DNA from: Tricholoma matsutake
Lineage: Eukaryota; Basidiomycota; Agaricomycetes; Agaricales; Tricholomataceae
Assembly (NCBI GenBank): GCA_026075535.2
Contig: AP026546.1
Span: 1,736,001-1,800,000, forward strand
DNA: 64,000 nt
Direction of reading: 5' to 3'
In this document: piece after piece, positions 1-10,867 of the stretch
Numbering within the stretch: position 1 is the first letter of the stretch
How the letters are laid out: each line of letters starts with the position of its first letter
Program-made: the position numbers and the translations under genes
The notes under the pieces: model-generated
What the model saw: only the letters and a program-made list of their open reading frames with translations
Database searches by the model: none
Told to the model about the DNA's origin: nothing

Positions 1-18
1 ACAGTCAGGACAGCAACC

Positions 19-1110
19 TTGCCACATCGGGCAGAAATGCTGGGTGATCATGCTATGGACTCAAATCACAAGAAAATGCTTGGCATGACCACTATGCTGT
101 GTGCAAAATCTCAAGAAGCCATTGAGATCTCCACACAACTTGGCAAGCACCATGCTGACCTTACAGCAGCATTTGGTCAACAGGCAGTCCAAAGATGGGA
201 GGATGAAGTGACTGCAGCAGAATTGCTCAGGCTGACAGATATTAAGGCCATGGATATCTATGCCACTTGGGGATTGGGAGTGGGAGTGGGAACAGCATCA
301 GCATCGGCATTGGCAATGGGAGCAGCTCCAGCACCAGTTCAATCTGTGGTGAGGAGTGGATTGCTTTCACAATCATTGTTCAACAAATGCAGTAAGTACT
401 GCCTAACATATTCATATATCACAACCCATTGTTGGCATACACCAGGATTGAATTACGAGACAAAGTCTGCCAACTTGGTACATCACCAAATGTTTCTGAC
501 ACGCAATCTGTTGAAAGGGAAAAGGAAGCTCTCACATCCCACATGGAAACCTTAACAGATTTACAAAATGCTCCCAATGTTGCCAAACATGACATTGCTC
601 CATCACAAATCAGCCATAACAATGTTGACAACTCTGATGACTTGGACCCTTCAGATGAATACACACCTACAGCATTGGGGCCTTCACATCTTCCAGCTGA
701 CAGAAATGCTATTCCAGTTGAGGAGCAACAAGTATACCTCCCATTTAATGGCCCTCTGGCAGAGGTGGAGTTTCAGCTTAGGCAGAATCAGGCAAGCTGA
801 CTTCTGCATTGGCTGCAGGAGCTCATTGTGGACAAGTCATTTCAATATTCACACATTATTTGAGCGGCCCCAAGAAAGGTAGTTCGCACATGAGCACAAG
901 CCACTGTCCAGGAGTTGGTTAACAAAATTGCCCTGCATTCCCAAATATATAACCATTGCCGGAGCAGATTGGTGGCACTGGATTGTGACACTGACACCTT
1001 AAATATGTTTCAGCAGTTAAAAAAGGATGACCTCAATGCTAGCACAGCTATTCTGAACCCCAATATGCCAGGCTCCACTAATATTTGTCTGTCCTGGATT
1101 TGGCATAATT
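19..1110 (+). pseudogene. KDZ-type transposase, C-terminal relic
   Basis: A broken coding region in several frames. Pieces seen in order are an Arg/Asp/His-rich helix with a WEDEV motif (about 19-270), a block starting RIELRDKV (about 444-800) and a final block running from KIALHSQIY to ASTAILNPN and SWIWH (about 915-1105). This order and these motifs match the C-terminal third of Kyakuja-Dileera-Zisupton transposases, large DNA-transposon proteins expanded in mushroom-forming fungi; the catalytic part would lie left of the window. A GTAAGT donor at 392 and a CAG at 443-445 could mark a 54 bp intron, but the reading frame does not rejoin cleanly. TGA codons at 861-863 and 891-893 sit where Arg (CGA) fits the flanking protein. 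The family call rests on motif memory. The copy is dead. Confidence 0.6.
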
Positions 1111-1625
1111 CTCACATTTGGACTGGTGTTACTGCCTTCCCCAATGCCACTGCCACTGCTGTACCTGCTGCTGTACCTGCTCCCACTCCCATTCCCACTC
1201 CCGCTTCCTTTAATGGCCCCGCTCCTGATCCTGCCAAACAATTCTGGGAATGTACATCTATTTTGTGGCTATTCATTTGCATTGCACTGAACTTCTTGGA
1301 CAATCAGGCAAGTACATTGGCTTTGCTCATGGGCTCAGAGACATAGATGGAAGGAGGAATTTCTGCTGGTCACATATGAAATGTAGTGGACTGTGCAGTA
1401 TTTCATTTATCACAGTGAATGGTGGCAGTCAGCCTTGCACTCAGAGAATACCTTGCCTGGCCCCCTAGCCTATGCTAACCATCAGTGGGCATTATGGTGC
1501 GAATTAGCATTCAGGGCTGACACTGCATTTACATCAGCAAACATCGATTACATCTCCCCTCTACGACCCTCTATTACATAAACTCGATCATCTTGATCTC
1601 TAACCACGATCAACATGTCAAATAA

Positions 1626-2384
1626 ATGTCTCTCAGTCTTCAACCCTTTTTCTTTACAATTGGGGCTGAAAGGTCCGCTCCAAATGTGTACACAGCACAT
1701 CATTTGGTATGCAGAGTCCCATTTCTGTCAAGTCCTATTGACATCCAAGGGGCAAATGTCTTAAAGCAAAAATGGATGCAAAAGGTTCTATATTGTGAGC
1801 TTGTAAGCAGGATCTTTTATGAATCAAGTAAGAGATTCGTGACTCAAAAAATGTTGCAGCTGGGCATCATGTCTCAAATTGGCTTTGCCAAATCAATTGG
1901 CCTGGTGTTTGAGGTGCCAATCCTGCTTCGTTCCTTGGCTGACAGTCTTGCTGAGGTAAACTTCGACCACCTACCACTAGGATTCCATCCACCCCTGTTG
2001 GCCGTGTTGGATGATGGTGTCGCCCCCAAACTTACAAGCAGTCTAGTGCCCTCATATGCCCTGGATTGGTGGAGACATCATAGCGAACTGGCAGGGGACA
2101 GCATTATGGGCATTGACACCCTGGATCAGTGCCTTGATCACCATAAGCAGTACTTCACTGAGTCTGACTCACCTGCTCCTGCTTCCCAAGCCATTGCTAC
2201 TCCCACTGCTGATTGCCAATCCAGCATCAACCTCCAGGGTCTCTTGGATGATATGCTGCATGAAACGTGCAGTACGCTTCAGTTTATAGATGGCTGCAAA
2301 TCATCAGCAGATGCTGGATTGAATCCCCATGTCAGGAAAGCAGCAGCATTACACCGAGTTCATGAGCTTGCCCTGCTGAAGTAG
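1626..2384 (+). CDS. Uncharacterised open reading frame, 252 residues
   Basis: The longest open frame in the first 10 kb. I do not recognise it. The first in-frame ATG is at 1626, but a short upstream exon is possible. The protein has a hydrophobic middle with LPLGFHPPLLAVLDD and WWRHHSELAGD motifs, a Ser/Ala/Pro-rich stretch and a helical C-terminus ending HELALLK. No signal peptide, membrane span or catalytic motif is evident. It follows the KDZ relic on the same strand after about 500 bases, so it may be a second transposon-associated gene or an unrelated host remnant. Sequence downstream to about 2.7 kb keeps a coding-like look in other frames, which suggests loss of the original 3' end. 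Confidence 0.35.
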   Translation: MSLSLQPFFFTIGAERSAPNVYTAHHLVCRVPFLSSPIDIQGANVLKQKWMQKVLYCELVSRIFYESSKRFVTQKMLQLGIMSQIGFAKSIGLVFEVPILLRSLADSLAEVNFDHLPLGFHPPLLAVLDDGVAPKLTSSLVPSYALDWWRHHSELAGDSIMGIDTLDQCLDHHKQYFTESDSPAPASQAIATPTADCQSSINLQGLLDDMLHETCSTLQFIDGCKSSADAGLNPHVRKAAALHRVHELALLK

Positions 2385-3327
2385 CTCCAGGCTGAAGCAC
2401 AGGCTTTGGCAATGGGATCAAAAACCCTTCAATGTGCTGGGCAACCTTCAAGGCAAACAGTGGTAAGAAGAAAATCGGAACTGGTGGCAGCAAAGAACTT
2501 GAGCACCTGAAGTCCCTTCCCCCCAGCTCCTACAAGTGGACCTAGGGTGTTGACATCATGGAAAGTGATGTTTTGGATGCTAATGAGAAGACCAAGAGCA
2601 AGGGCAAACAACAGCATTCTGGGTATCCATTGTCTCTGCCTGATGGTGCAAAGGGAAGAAAGGTAAGCAGATTCATGGAGTCATGAGTGAGATACATGCA
2701 AAACAATGCATTTTGGTGTAGGTATTGAGATGCTTCCAATCATTGATGTCATGCACTCCCTGATCATACCATTCATAAACACTTTCTTGACCACTCTGCC
2801 TACACTCCTTGATGGATTCAATCTGGATCTTTTGCATTTAATGCAATAACTCCCCCTCTATCTACTCCTGTCCTCTGACTAGCAGTGTCTTCAGTCTCTG
2901 TTGAGCTATCTTTGGTTAATTGCCTTTTTGGGACTACTTGGTTGAACACATCCTCTGATGTATCCTATGGCCTCAACTCCTGTCTCCAATTTTTGGGAAA
3001 CTGTCTGGCTATAGTATGGTAAGCACTTCCTACATCACTCCCCACCTCTACATATATCCCTCTACCCTCTACATATATTTCTGTGGTTCTAGAGGGTGTG
3101 CAAGCCCAGTAGATGGTACCCTGTCTTACACTCCTCTCACTTTTCCTTACTTAACCTCTTCCCCACTCCTGTACAGCCTTCCCCAGTCATGTATTGAGCT
3201 AAATAAATCATTTTAGAGCCATGTATATGTAGTAGAACCCCTCAATAGCAAGAAGAGACCCCTTCTCATCCCTTGTTCAAGGGAGAATGTTGATTGCATG
3301 CCAGTACTTTACACTCCCCCCCCCCTA
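2385..3327. other. No gene seen; possible LTR end with polypurine tract
   Basis: No supportable gene. Plus strand 3307-3313 reads CTTTACA and is followed directly by a C-rich run (3314-3327). Read on the minus strand this is a G-rich polypurine tract ending in GGAG and then TGTAAAG, the same junction seen on the plus strand at 8921-8937. It may be the end of a minus-strand LTR of the same family, but the other LTR end was not found. Confidence 0.25.
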
Positions 3328-3412
3328 GTCTGAGCAGACTCCACTCGGACTCCACTCGGACTCCACTTGGACTCTACTTGGACTCCACTCAGACTCCACT
3401 CAGACTCTGCTA
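3328..3412. repeat. 12 bp tandem repeat (GACTCCACTCGG-like)
   Basis: About seven head-to-tail copies of a 12 bp unit, GACTCCACTCGG with single-base variants. It lies directly beside the polypurine-like tract at 3314-3327. A related stretch (gtctgctcggact) precedes the polypurine tract at 8921-8930, so this repeat probably belongs to the internal edge of an LTR element. Confidence 0.75.
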
Positions 3413-3539
3413 AGACTTCAAGCAAACTACATTCAAATCAACTTCATAATGAAAATTTACACTTCTGAATGATTGTCCAGATGTAGTCCAAGTTGCAAGG
3501 CTGATTATTACCCATACAAGCTAGACTAACACCATAATA

Positions 3540-4730
3540 AGCACTAAAGCAAGGTCAGTAAAGCTTTGCAACAAAGTCAGTAAACATGTTTGTAATAGTT
3601 TATACCAAGATCAGTAAACAAGTCTGTAATGGTTTGTATTGAAGTCAACAACACTTTTGTAATGGTTTGTATTGAAGTCAACAACATTTTTGTAATAGTC
3701 ATAAGATCAGTAAAGGTTTGTAACAAAGTCAGTAAACAAGTTTGTAATGGTCTGTATTGAAGTCAATAACATGTTTGTAATAGTTTGTTTGTATTGAAGT
3801 CAATAACATATTTGTAATGGTTTATATTAAGATCAGTAATGGTTTGTATTGAAGTCAATAACATGTTTGTAATAGTTTATGCCAAGGTCAATAAAGGTTT
3901 GTAACAAAGCAGTGAACAAGTTTGTAGTGAAGTCAATAACATGCTTCTAATGATTGACTTAGTTAGTACTATAAATATATTGACTCAAAAACAACTTACA
4001 AAAGTCATTACTTAACTTGCAATAGGTCGTCAGGTTGATTTCACATTTAAGCTCAATATGCTTACCAAATGCCACAAAGTATTAAACTGTGAATATAAAC
4101 ATTAATTTGTCATTTACACATTTAACGATGCAAGACTTACAAAAATCACATGTGTGAATGAATGAGCTGTTAGTATGTCTCATACAGTTGGCAGTGTGAG
4201 TTGTTTGGTTGTGTTGTGTGCAGATACCGCGAGGCGTGAAAGTAGGTGTCCACTATATCACGTCCCTAATTTTTGTGCACAAAGTCACTGCAAACTTGTA
4301 CTGACTGGGTTACAAGCTTTTGCCAACTTGATTATAAGCTTTTACTGACCTCATTGCACACATTGACTGACCTTGTTTACATACTTTTACTGACTTGTTT
4401 ACAAACTGTTACTAACATCATACCATTACAAACTTTTACTGACCTCATTACAAAATTTCACTGAACTCATTACAAACTTTTGCTGACCTCACTACAAAAT
4501 GTTGTTGACCTCATTACTGACCTCATTACAAAGCTTTATTGACCTCATTACAAAACTTTACTGACCTCATTACAAAACTTTACTGACCTCATTACAAAAC
4601 TTTATTGACTTCATTACAAAACTTCACTAACCTCATTACAAAACTTTACTGACCTCATTACAAACTTCTACTGATGTCCTTATAATTGGCAAACTTCTCC
4701 TGACCTCATTACAGACCTTCACAGATATCC
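3540..4730. repeat. Fold-back repeat with internally repetitive arms
   Basis: The left arm (about 3540-3960) is built from imperfect copies of a 20-45 bp unit with the core TTTGTAACAAAGTCAGTAAA. The right arm (about 4270-4730) repeats the reverse complement, for example TTTACTGACCTCATTACAAA, at roughly 24 bp spacing. The ~300 bp between them is AT-rich with no ORF. The whole could form a long, imperfect hairpin of the fold-back transposon or large MITE type. No target duplication was identified. Confidence 0.6.
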
Positions 4731-5029
4731 AAACTACTAATTTCTTTGGGGTATCTTTTATGAATAGTTTAATTGAATACAACTATAGATATCAAAGGAC
4801 ACAAAATACAAAAAGTCCCCCCCTTTTTGTCTCCAGGGTGCTGTGGTGGGCCTCATCATCATTCCACCCATGGTCCTGTAATTTACCCTCCTCCACCTAT
4901 TCTGGTCAGAGTCTAGTTATTCCAGTTGGAGTCCAGTTATTCCAATTGGAGTCCAGTTATTCTGGTCAGAGTCCAGTTATTCCAGTTATTCTGACCAGAT
5001 TCTGGTTACTCCAGATGCTCAACTTACAG

Positions 5030-5189
5030 TATATACCCTAATGGATAGTCAAATTTCAAGTCTTAAGTTGTCAAAGTGCCTACAAAATATATTTGTGCAG
5101 AGTAAGGATTGAACTCAAGACATCTTGATTAGAGTGATCACATGACAAACCAAACATGTGTGCCTAACCAGTTGAGCCACAGGAGAATT
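5030..5189 (-). mobile_element. tRNA-derived SINE-like relic
   Basis: The minus strand carries a Pol III type internal promoter: box A TGGCTCAACTGG at 5179-5168 and box B GAGTTCAATCC at 5116-5106, 51 nt apart, which is normal for a tRNA gene. The intervening region does not fold into a good anticodon arm, so this is not a working tRNA. The sequence continues past the tRNA part into an unrelated AT-rich body, as in tRNA-derived SINEs. No clear tail or target duplication was found, so the 3' limit is approximate. Confidence 0.6.
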
Positions 5190-5267
5190 ATTAGGTTGTA
5201 ATATAATGTTTATTCATCACACTCTAATTTATTTCGGAGTAGTGAAAGATCAAATTTTTTTAATGAA

Positions 5268-5527
5268 CCCCATCCCTCACATTTAATGCGAGGGAGTGGG
5301 GATGATTGTGATTACATAGATAAACAAAAAATCCTCCCTCTCACAAGATGCAAGAGGGAGTTTTATTTATATACATAAAAAGCTAACCCCTCACACCAAA
5401 TGTGAGGGGGGAGGTAAAAACATGAAGAAAAAAATCCCTCCCCCACACAAAATGGGGGAGGGGGGGCACAATACTAATAAATAATTAGAAGTACAAAAAA
5501 AATCCCTCCCCACACAAAGTGCGGGGG
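5268..5527. repeat. Tandem array of five stem-loops
   Basis: Five units at about 50-70 bp spacing, each an inverted repeat around a short A-rich loop: 5268-5301, 5334-5360, 5387-5409, 5436-5462 and 5508-5527. Pyrimidine-rich left arms pair with purine-rich right arms. Stem sequences differ between units (for example CTCCCTCT/AGAGGGAG and CCCCTCACA/TGTGAGGGG) while pairing is kept. The spacers share an A-run. No ORF is supported. Confidence 0.75.
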
Positions 5528-5539
5528 ACATGACCCCAC

Positions 5540-6160
5540 TGTTGTCTGTCATTCCACCCATGATCCACCCCACAAGCAGTTGCTCATGAGGCTGGGGGCG
5601 GGTGTGTCATTATCATCTCCTGTCCCTGCGCCTGGGTGTCATTCCACCCACGATCCACCCCACGAGCAGTTGCTCATGAGGCTGGGGGTGGGTGGCTTGT
5701 TGTTGTTGTTGTTCCACCCACAATCCATCCCACGAGCAGTTGCTCGTGAGGCTGGGGGTGGGTGGTGTGTCATTGTCGTCTCCTGTCCCTGCACCTGGGC
5801 ATCATTCCACCCATGATCCACCCCACAAGCAGTTGCTCATGAGGCTGGGGGTGGGTGGTTTGTTGTTGTTGTTGTTCCACCCATGATCCACCCCATGAGC
5901 AGGCTGGGGGTGGGTGGTGTGTTGTTGTCATCTCCTATCCCTGCGCCTGGGCGTCATTCCACCCACGATCCACCCCATGAGCAGTGGCTCATGGGGCTGG
6001 AGGCAGGTGGGGTGTCGTTGGCCCTGTCGTCATTGTCCATTGTCATTGGCAGCCATGCTTTGCATTCTGGGGGGTTCTGGTGCTGGTAGATGGTGGCATC
6101 ATTGTTGTTGTCGCCTGCACACACTCACAATCCACCCTATGAGCAGAAGCTCACAGGCAT
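5540..6160. repeat. GAGCAGTTGCTC minisatellite
   Basis: About seven copies of a 70-90 bp unit containing a self-complementary core (GAGCAGTTGCTC) followed by a G-rich ggctgggggtgggtgg. Several units also carry a TTG triplet run. The array opens frames on both strands, but these are repeat translations rather than genes. The same core occurs in reverse orientation at 17.0-17.4 kb and again near 34.6 kb. Confidence 0.8.
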
Positions 6161-6199
6161 GGGGTGGGTGTGTTGGCTTGTTTGCAGGTGGTGGTGTCA

Positions 6200-6600
6200 T
6201 TACTAGTAGATTATAACTGAGAAAACTAAAAAAACAAGTTAGTTAGTTTATAAAAACAAAAACCAAACAAAAAAAACTTATCTTTGGGCCCGCATTGGCT
6301 CGCTTGCGAGTGGTGGCATCATTGCCAGTAGATTATAACATAGAAAGCTAAAAAAAAGGTTAGTTAGCTTATAAAAACAAAAAGCAAACAAAAAAAACCT
6401 TACTTAGGGCCCAAATGATGCAATCTGCATTGTTTGGGCCCATGTTATGTCTGGCAGTTAAGTAGAACCTATAAAACAAATGAAACAAGTTAGTTAGTAT
6501 GAAAAAACAAGAAGCAAACAAAAAAAAACATACTTAGGCCCCAAATGATGCGATCTGCATCATTTGGGCCTGCGTTCTGTCCAGTTGGCTCGTTTGAAGG
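6200..6600. repeat. ~130 bp tandem repeat with perfect palindromes
   Basis: Three degenerate copies of a unit made of 'agttagttagtttataaaa', A-runs and a GGGCCC-bounded palindrome. The clearest palindrome is at about 6541-6567, with CAAATGATGC paired to GCATCATTTG around a 5 nt loop; a second is near 6409-6443. No gene is seen. Similar A-run/tagttag sequence flanks the related satellites near 16.7 kb. Confidence 0.65.
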
Positions 6601-6744
6601 TAGTGATGATGGTGGCATTGGGTGTGGGAATGGTGGTGGTGGGTGTGCACACAGTGGTGGTGGTAGAGTAGAGAGGAGGAGGCAGCGTTGGCAACAGTGG
6701 TGGTGGTAGTTGTGAGCTGGCAGTCATGTGTCATGTGCCATGCA

Positions 6745-6968
6745 TATGTTCACATAGTCATGTGACCTACTGTATATGGACCATATTGATGTCAGAATTA
6801 TATATGTTCCATATAAGGTAGGTCACATGACTATTGAATGCCATTTTCATACTCGGCTTGAAAAACCAATCAGAATGATGTATAACATCAATATGGTCCA
6901 TATAAGGTCGATCACATGACTATGTGAATGCCATTTTTATGCTCAGCTTGAAAAACTGGTCAGAATGA
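6745..6968. repeat. ~90 bp tandem repeat, left of the inserted transposon
   Basis: Two copies of a unit reading tatAACATCAATATGgtcc, then a GGTCACATGACTA motif, then cttgaaaaactggtcagaatga, preceded by an inverted partial copy (about 6748-6790). The same unit continues at 8530-8715, on the far side of the 6971-8527 transposon. Confidence 0.75.
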
Positions 6969-6970
6969 TA

Positions 6971-8527
6971 CAGTGGCTCAAAAAACTGTCCCAATGTTTG
7001 CTTGGTTTGTAAAGATTGATCTGGTGAGCAATGCTGACATAAGCATAATGTTGGTGTAAATCAGACAAAGTACTATGACATTATGGCTTTCAGAATATTT
7101 AACTTTTATGTGATTTGGATAAGAACCCATTATTTAATAAGCAAAACAAAATGGTCACTCATTGGGACAGTTTTTTGAGCAGTTGTTCTTTTCTAGTCAA
7201 TTACTTCAATTGACCCCATTCTGCCTTAATACCTGCCCTAATACTGTTGGGGATACTTTTTATAAGATGTTGGGAGACCTCTGTAATAACTTTACCCTAC
7301 TTCACTACTACACCTTTTTACCACTCAGGCATTGTTTTTGATGATATTATGAATTTTCAGAATTGGAATTTTAGGTGTTTTCATAGATATTATAAGGGGT
7401 TTAGATGATTGAATTGAACAAACTGGAATAGTACTTCAATATCATTATCTTGAAAACAACATTTTACTTGCCAATATATATGCTTGCTGCTGTCACACTG
7501 CTAAAAATATCACCTGGTCTTCAGCATTGCCAAATCTTAAAAGTGTTCTGTGTTTTTTTCCCTAAAAAATTTGCAACACTGCCTAGTATATATTCCCCCC
7601 TAACCCCTTAAAAGTGTTTTCATACTGGGCCAGTCTATATCACAGCTATATTATGTGGTATAATCACAGAACACATACTCATAATTTGAATGCCTTACAT
7701 AACTCAAAGGGAGATGGTGAGAGATCTGAGTACCCTCAACCAATTTATCTTTCATAGTTTGATAAATATTTTCAGAATTTTTAGAATTTGTTTTCCTAAG
7801 TTAATAATGTACATGGCTAATATGTGAACAATGCAACTACAAATATGCTATAACATGCATTTATCTCACATCAAATTACATAGTTGAGGTCATGGACACT
7901 TGGAAAGAAATAACCTTGGTAAGAAATAACAGTTTTTTAAAGAAGAAAGTGGAGAAATATTGAAATCAAAAGTGATTGTGCAGTGTTTATAGTGACATTA
8001 TGACCTTAAACAGATATTCTGGCATATAGAATGGTGGAGTAAGGATGATGGAACTCAAGTACTCTTCTAATATGTTGAATTGAATGCTATTATCCTTCTA
8101 TAAAATCTATAAGAACACCTGAATTGCCAATTCTGAAAATTCATAATACTCATCAAAATCAATGCCTGAATGGTAAAAAGGTGTAGTAGTGAAGTAGGGT
8201 AAAATTATGCCAGAGGTCTCCCAACATCTTATAAAAAGTATCCCCAACAGTATTAGGGCAGGTATTAAGGCAGAATGGGGTCAATTGAAGTAATTGACTA
8301 GAAAAAAACAAAAAACTGCTCAAAAAACTGTCTCAATGAGTGACCATTTTGTTTTGCTTATTAAATAATGGGTTCTTATCCAAATCACATAAAAGTTGAA
8401 TATTCTGAAAGCCATAATGTCATAGTACTTTGTCTGATTTACACCAACATTATGCTTATGTCAGCATTGCTCACCAGATCAATCTTTACAAACCAAGCAA
8501 ACATTGGGACAGTTTTTTGAGCCACTG
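6971..8527. mobile_element. Non-autonomous TA-flanked DNA transposon with ~460 bp terminal inverted repeats
   Basis: The element begins CAGTGGCTCAAAAAACTG and ends with its reverse complement. The inverted arms run about 6971-7435 and 8060-8527 with scattered differences. It is flanked by TA at 6969-6970 and 8528-8529. CAGT termini and TA duplication are the Tc1/mariner signature. The ~620 bp centre has no transposase-sized ORF, so it must have moved using an enzyme supplied elsewhere. It splits a tandem repeat unit, and an uninterrupted copy of that unit nearby (8610-8625) shows the empty site, so both ends are well defined. Confidence 0.85.
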
Positions 8528-8529
8528 TA

Positions 8530-8715
8530 TATAACATCAATATGTTCCATATAAGGTAGGTCACATGACTACATGAATGCCATTTTCATGCTCGGCTTGA
8601 AAAACTGGTCAGAATGATATATAACATCAATATGTTCCATATAAGGTAGGTCACATGACTATGTGAATGCCATTTTCGTAATCAGCTTGAAAAACTGATC
8701 AGAATCATGTATAAC
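8530..8715. repeat. ~90 bp tandem repeat, right of the inserted transposon
   Basis: Two further copies of the unit seen at 6745-6968, in the same orientation. The first copy begins directly at the right TA of the transposon and completes the unit interrupted on the left. The second copy contains the intact junction that serves as an empty-site control. Confidence 0.75.
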
Positions 8716-8930
8716 ATCACTATATTTGGTGCTGTTGAGTGGTGAATAAATAACTGCAAACACTCTGAATGCTAGGACTGTCCTAGGATTGTCCGAACAG
8801 ATGCAACTAGGACTGTCTGATCAGATGCTAGGACTCTACTAGGAGTCTGCTCGGACTGGACCTACTAATTTGGCAGGTGTCTCAGCCAACAAATTTCTGG
8901 TTGAGTCCGAGCAGAGTCCAAGTGGGGGAG
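8716..8930. other. Internal edge of a likely LTR element; no gene
   Basis: No ORF is supported. The stretch has repeated ctaggactgtc / agtctgctcggact motifs and ends in a purine-rich run (8921-8930, agtgggggag) immediately before TGTAAAG, as a polypurine tract before a 3' LTR would. Confidence 0.35.
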
Positions 8931-9644
8931 TGTAAAGACCTCATATATGTGAGATGCTTGACTCTGATAAGTCATATGTTGTCAATGTCTGGCCACATTA
9001 CCATCCAGATCCAGAGCAAGAGGAGACTTAGAACAATTTGGTATGTGAGTGCCTCACCTGAAGCATTAGGATTCACTTTAGATACACATGGGATGGATCT
9101 TAGGGAATATAGATTCAATGAATATATATGTACTTTAATAAGCATTGAGTGAAAGACTGGGGTAAAGCAAGCTCCACATTCCATAGGTGAGGCACTCACA
9201 TACAAAATTGTTTGATAAGTCAACATTCTGAGAGGTGTGAGAAAGTGGATAATGGGGGGAAAGTTGGGGGAAGGAATGAATTTGTTGAAATATGTGCCCA
9301 AATTGTTGGGTGTTGCCTAGCGACACCCATCAGATGTCATCAACATTCATCCAAATCATTCACATGTCAAGCTGAGTTAGAATACTTTACTGATATCAAT
9401 CCAATCCTTTTCCTCTTTTCCCATTCTTTCTTTCTTTCCCCCCCCATCTCGTTGTCTGGGTTCTTCCCCCCTCTCTAGTGGTTCCCCTCTCTGGTTGTTT
9501 CCCCTTCTCTGGTTGTTGCCCCCTCTCTGTTTGTTCCTCCCTACATTTGTATATTTACTTAGGGTACCTCTACATGTTTTACATGCAATAAATCATTTTA
9601 TTTGTAACCCACCCCAGAAATGGGATGTGTGGCTTGGGTTTACA
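8931..9644 (+). mobile_element. Probable LTR (3' or solo)
   Basis: The segment starts TGTAAA and ends TTTACA, matched 6 bp inverted termini of the TG...CA type. It is preceded by a purine tract (8921-8930). It contains a long pyrimidine-rich stretch (about 9405-9540) and an AATAAATCATTTTA polyadenylation-like motif near 9587, as expected for U3/R. No second LTR copy or internal domain lies next to it, so a target duplication could not be tested. A MITE-like inverted repeat is nested inside. Confidence 0.4.
9033..9211. mobile_element. ~180 bp MITE-like inverted repeat inside the LTR
   Basis: The termini ACAATTTGGTATGTGAGTGC (from 9033) and the reverse complement ending near 9211 are near-perfect inverted repeats of about 27 bp, both including gtgaggcactcac. 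The centre is AT-rich and non-coding. It looks like a small non-autonomous DNA element inserted in the LTR, although a conserved LTR hairpin is an alternative. Confidence 0.5.
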
Positions 9645-10270
9645 TGAATGCCCTTGTGCTTCATGGAAGATGACTGGATGCTTCTGAACCTTGCATTGAG
9701 GATTGGGGAATGGGATTTTGGCACAGTTGGACCACCTCAGTGGGTATTGAGGTTTCATTGCTTCAGCCATGTTACCAGGGTTCTCTTAACACCTTTCTCA
9801 ATTTTTGATTGCTTGGGGAGTGGACTATTTCACAGTCTGTCATGTTATGTCCTTGGGTTACATGTTTCTCACCCCACCCACCCTGTATGTTGGTGCTGGC
9901 CCTGTCCAGCCTATCTATGTAATTATTATTCTTTGAATGAATAATTTCTCTAGCTTGTCTATGTAATGTTAATAAGTTGTTGAGGTGCTGTCTTCTCATA
10001 ATAGGTATATTGGCCATGTCAGTTTTCATGATTCTGTGTAGGAAAATGTGTGACTGTAGGGGGGGGGGGGTTTGCAGATCATGATATAATATCAGTCATT
10101 ACTTAGAATGAACAGGAAACTATTAACACTGTAATTGGGTTAATATACTAAGCTCATTATTAATTCTACTTATCCATTAAATTCTTTCTTGTATGTAATC
10201 TAATACTAAATAACTAATTTTCATCCATTGTAAAATAAATGGGGCTTGTAGACATGTTACTTTTGAGCCC
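9645..10270. other. No gene seen
   Basis: Short ORFs only, none with recognisable motifs. There is a G-run at about 10060-10071. I see no RNA gene or clear repeat. Confidence 0.4.
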
Positions 10271-10297
10271 TGAGAAAACAGAGCAGGCTTTTTTTGC

Positions 10298-10867
10298 TCA
10301 GATATCCTCTGTGTTGATGATGTACCATATCAGTAAAGGTGTCAAGTCATCAAAGGGACAAACCAACTTGACACCTGGCTTGAAAACTGGATGAGTGATA
10401 GGAGTGAATTCATTCTGTGGAAGACCACATTTCCAGCAGTATTGGTATTTTTCAAACTGGAACTGTTCTTTCAGCTGAATCCAGCCAATGGAATGGTGCA
10501 CAAACCAATCCTGTTTTGACTTGCAATGGATGAACTATTGATGACCTGGGGTGTTTGGTTGCCATTCATTTTTCCACATCCAACATATAATGCAGTATCC
10601 AGATTATGTTCCATGAAGGATTCCCCTGATGACAGCTCTGCCACCTTTACCTTTTTATCTTGCTACAATCTGAAACTGTGGATTGTTCAAATGCAGTGAC
10701 ATAGATGGCCCAGGAGTTGGATGATTTACAGAACAAACAACTTCAGAGATCATTGGTGATGATGAAGATGTCAGTGGATGATTGAGAAGGGTCAAATCCA
10801 GAGATGTCTTGAATACCCCCCACAACAAAGATGAAGCACAGAGAAACAAGGAGAAGAAAACAGACAA
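10298..10867 (-). pseudogene. Cys-rich conserved fungal protein fragment (CWKCGLPQ motif)
   Basis: The minus-strand frame at 10501-10298 has YCWKCGLPQ followed by a His/Pro stretch and CPFDDLTPLLIWYII, with Cys/His spacing like a small zinc-binding region. Upstream (to about 10867) further coding-like sequence is broken by stops. The arrangement reminds me of the Cys-rich C-termini of Agaricomycete RecQ-like helicase-associated proteins, but this is a weak memory match. No helicase motifs are present. Part of this region is duplicated near 13.0-13.2 kb. Confidence 0.35.

Noticed and set aside
5580..6216. Plus-strand ORFs rich in Leu/Gly/Val repeats
   Set aside because: Repeat translations of the GAGCAGTTGCTC minisatellite.
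5268..6600. CRISPR-like array
   Set aside because: The genome is eukaryotic; units are degenerate hairpins and minisatellites without identical repeats and unique spacers, and there are no cas genes.
3314..8930. One LTR element bounded by the two TGTAAAG ends
   Set aside because: The two ends face in opposite directions and the space between holds unrelated satellites and a DNA transposon, so they are at best two separate relics.
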